Shown piece after piece: positions 5,797 through 6,115 of a stretch of DNA of 6,115 nt. A model generated the notes under the pieces. It saw only the letters and a list, made by a program, of their open reading frames with translations, was not told where the DNA came from and did not search any database. Both the position numbers and the translations under genes were made by a program. Within the stretch, counting starts at the first letter, position 1, and each line of letters begins with the position of its first letter. Location of the stretch: NCBI GenBank assembly GCA_034435635.1, contig DAOTWY010000053.1:1-6115 (forward strand), written 5' to 3'. The stretch comes from DAOTWY01 sp003696565. Its GTDB lineage: Bacteria > Chloroflexota > Anaerolineae > Aggregatilineales > Phototrophicaceae.

Positions 5797-5854
5797 GGGT
5801 TACCAATAAATAATCAAGAACAATCCTAACCAGGCTGAACTAGCCACCGCCTAT
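5788..5854 (-). promoter_or_regulatory. Antiterminator helix / candidate riboregulator of metG
   Basis: On the minus strand GGCGGTGG (5851-5844) pairs perfectly with CCACCGCC (5798-5791). The helix extends outward by an A-U, a U-G and an A-U pair to 5854/5788, giving 11 bp. Within it GGCT (5845-5842)/AGCC (5836-5833) and GTTA (5830-5827)/TAAC (5802-5799) can form smaller stems; the first competes with the end of the main helix. The 3' strand covers the 5' strand of the terminator at 5796-5789, so the two folds exclude each other. I do not recognise a known riboswitch class, and the T-box core sequence is absent. Confidence 0.65.
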
Positions 5855-5906
5855 TTAAGGGGTCGCTAAACATTCGCATGGTGTAGGAAATATGATGTGT
5901 ATTCAT
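5826..5906 (-). CDS. Possible metG leader peptide (26 codons)
   Basis: An ATG at 5906-5904 opens a 26-codon frame that begins MNTHHISYTMRMFSDP and ends LVQPG with TAG at 5828-5826. It lies wholly in the metG leader, upstream of the terminator, and runs through the 5' strand of the antiterminator helix. The ATG coincides with the predicted transcription start, so translation would be leaderless; there is no Shine-Dalgarno sequence. Met codons 10 and 12 lie 17 or more bases before the helix, so a ribosome stalled there would leave the helix free to form. A ribosome at the stop codon would disturb it. A frame this short is open by chance fairly often, so its translation is a hypothesis. Confidence 0.4.
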   Translation of the reverse strand: MNTHHISYTMRMFSDPLNRRWLVQPG

Positions 5907-5912
5907 AAAGAT

Positions 5913-5942
5913 AGTATAGAGAAAACCAATAGATTATGTCAA
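5913..5942 (-). promoter_or_regulatory. Promoter of metG
   Basis: On the minus strand a perfect -35 hexamer TTGACA (5942-5937) is followed after 18 bases by TATACT (5918-5913), a five-of-six match to the -10. It is the best promoter in the window. Transcription should begin at about 5906, giving a leader of roughly 213 bases before the metG ATG. Confidence 0.82.
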
Positions 5943-5947
5943 TGATA

Positions 5948-5976
5948 TTGGCAAGTTGTTAAAAAAACGTTATGCT
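5948..5976 (+). promoter_or_regulatory. Candidate promoter for the divergent gene at 6030
   Basis: TTGGCA (5948-5953) and TATGCT (5971-5976) are separated by 17 bases. Transcription would start near 5983 and give a leader of about 47 bases. It lies back to back with the metG promoter, 5 bases separating their -35 elements, so RNA polymerase binding at one could interfere with the other. Confidence 0.5.
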
Positions 5977-6029
5977 TACCGCTGTCTTTAGGAAATAAAG
6001 CCTATCTTTAAAGGGAATTTCGTAATATT

Positions 6030-6115
6030 ATGTCACGTTGGGTGAACACAGGGCTATTACTGATTTGTGGGAGCACAATCGTATGGGCTTTGTTAGGAAG
6101 TGTGGTGATGAAACA
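6030..6115 (+). CDS. N-terminus of an unidentified membrane or exported protein (partial)
   Basis: An ATG at 6030 opens a frame that runs off the window end after 28 codons. The product begins MSRWVNTGLLLICGST and continues IVWALLGSVVMK. After one Arg it is almost entirely hydrophobic from about residue 8 to 27, so it is either a first membrane helix or an uncleaved signal anchor. AAAGGGA (6010-6016) is a possible ribosome binding site, but its spacing of 13 bases is long. An upstream promoter candidate supports transcription in this direction, divergent from metG. Too little is present to name a family. Confidence 0.6.
   Translation, partial: MSRWVNTGLLLICGSTIVWALLGSVVMK

Noticed and set aside
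5747..5828. ACAATCCTA direct repeat (5747-5755 and 5820-5828)
   Set aside because: A single 9-base match in a 300-base AT-rich region is weak, and it does not coincide with the helices.
5791..5851. Possible tRNA gene on the minus strand (7-8 bp acceptor-like stem plus D-arm-like sequence)
   Set aside because: The closed unit is 61 bases, too short for a tRNA, with no T loop (TTC) or anticodon arm and no CCA position; it fits better as part of the metG leader fold.
5788..5906. T-box riboswitch for metG
   Set aside because: The position upstream of a synthetase gene and the terminator suggested it, but the conserved AGGGUGGNACCGCG sequence and a specifier Stem I are not present, and only about 50 bases precede the helix.

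Overview
The window looks like chromosomal DNA of a bacterium, most probably a member of the Chloroflexota. This rests on three things: a membrane Ser/Thr kinase whose extracellular part has long TNTP/VPPP threonine-proline repeats plus thrombospondin type 3 (TSP3) calcium-binding repeats, the general look of the MetRS, and a LutA-type protein nearby. Base composition is moderate to AT-rich between genes. The taxonomic call is an inference; no rRNA or marker-gene search was possible. There is no sign of a mobile element, CRISPR array or phage.

Layout, left to right. (1) 1-389, minus: N-terminal half of a LutA/YkgE-type cysteine-rich (CCG domain) protein, cut by the window edge. (2) 390-650: divergent intergenic region with an extended -10 promoter, nested inverted repeats and a strong ribosome binding site for (3) 651-1298, plus: an FMN-dependent nitroreductase-family protein. 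(4) 1299-1506: non-coding, holding a GC-rich hairpin after the nitroreductase and a 68-bp imperfect palindrome ending 7 bases before (5) 1507-3807, plus: a 766-residue transmembrane Ser/Thr protein kinase. (6) 3824-3855: a 12-bp perfect hairpin that can terminate both convergent genes. (7) 3888-5693, minus: methionyl-tRNA synthetase (metG). (8) 5694-6029: 336 bases between metG and a divergent gene, with a promoter for each direction and, in the metG leader, an intrinsic terminator and a competing antiterminator helix. (9) 6030-6115, plus: the first 28 codons of an unidentified membrane or exported protein.

The genes do not form one pathway. The most interesting region is the metG leader. A near-consensus promoter (TTGACA-18-TATACT) should start transcription almost exactly on an ATG that opens a 26-codon frame containing Met-Arg-Met. 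An 11-bp helix further on shares its 3' strand with the terminator hairpin that precedes metG. The geometry fits ribosome-mediated attenuation of metG by methionine-tRNA charging, with a ligand- or protein-sensing leader as the alternative. I do not recognise it as a T-box or any other leader class known to me. The second region of interest is the kinase, for its ectodomain and for the large palindrome in front of a start codon with no visible Shine-Dalgarno sequence.
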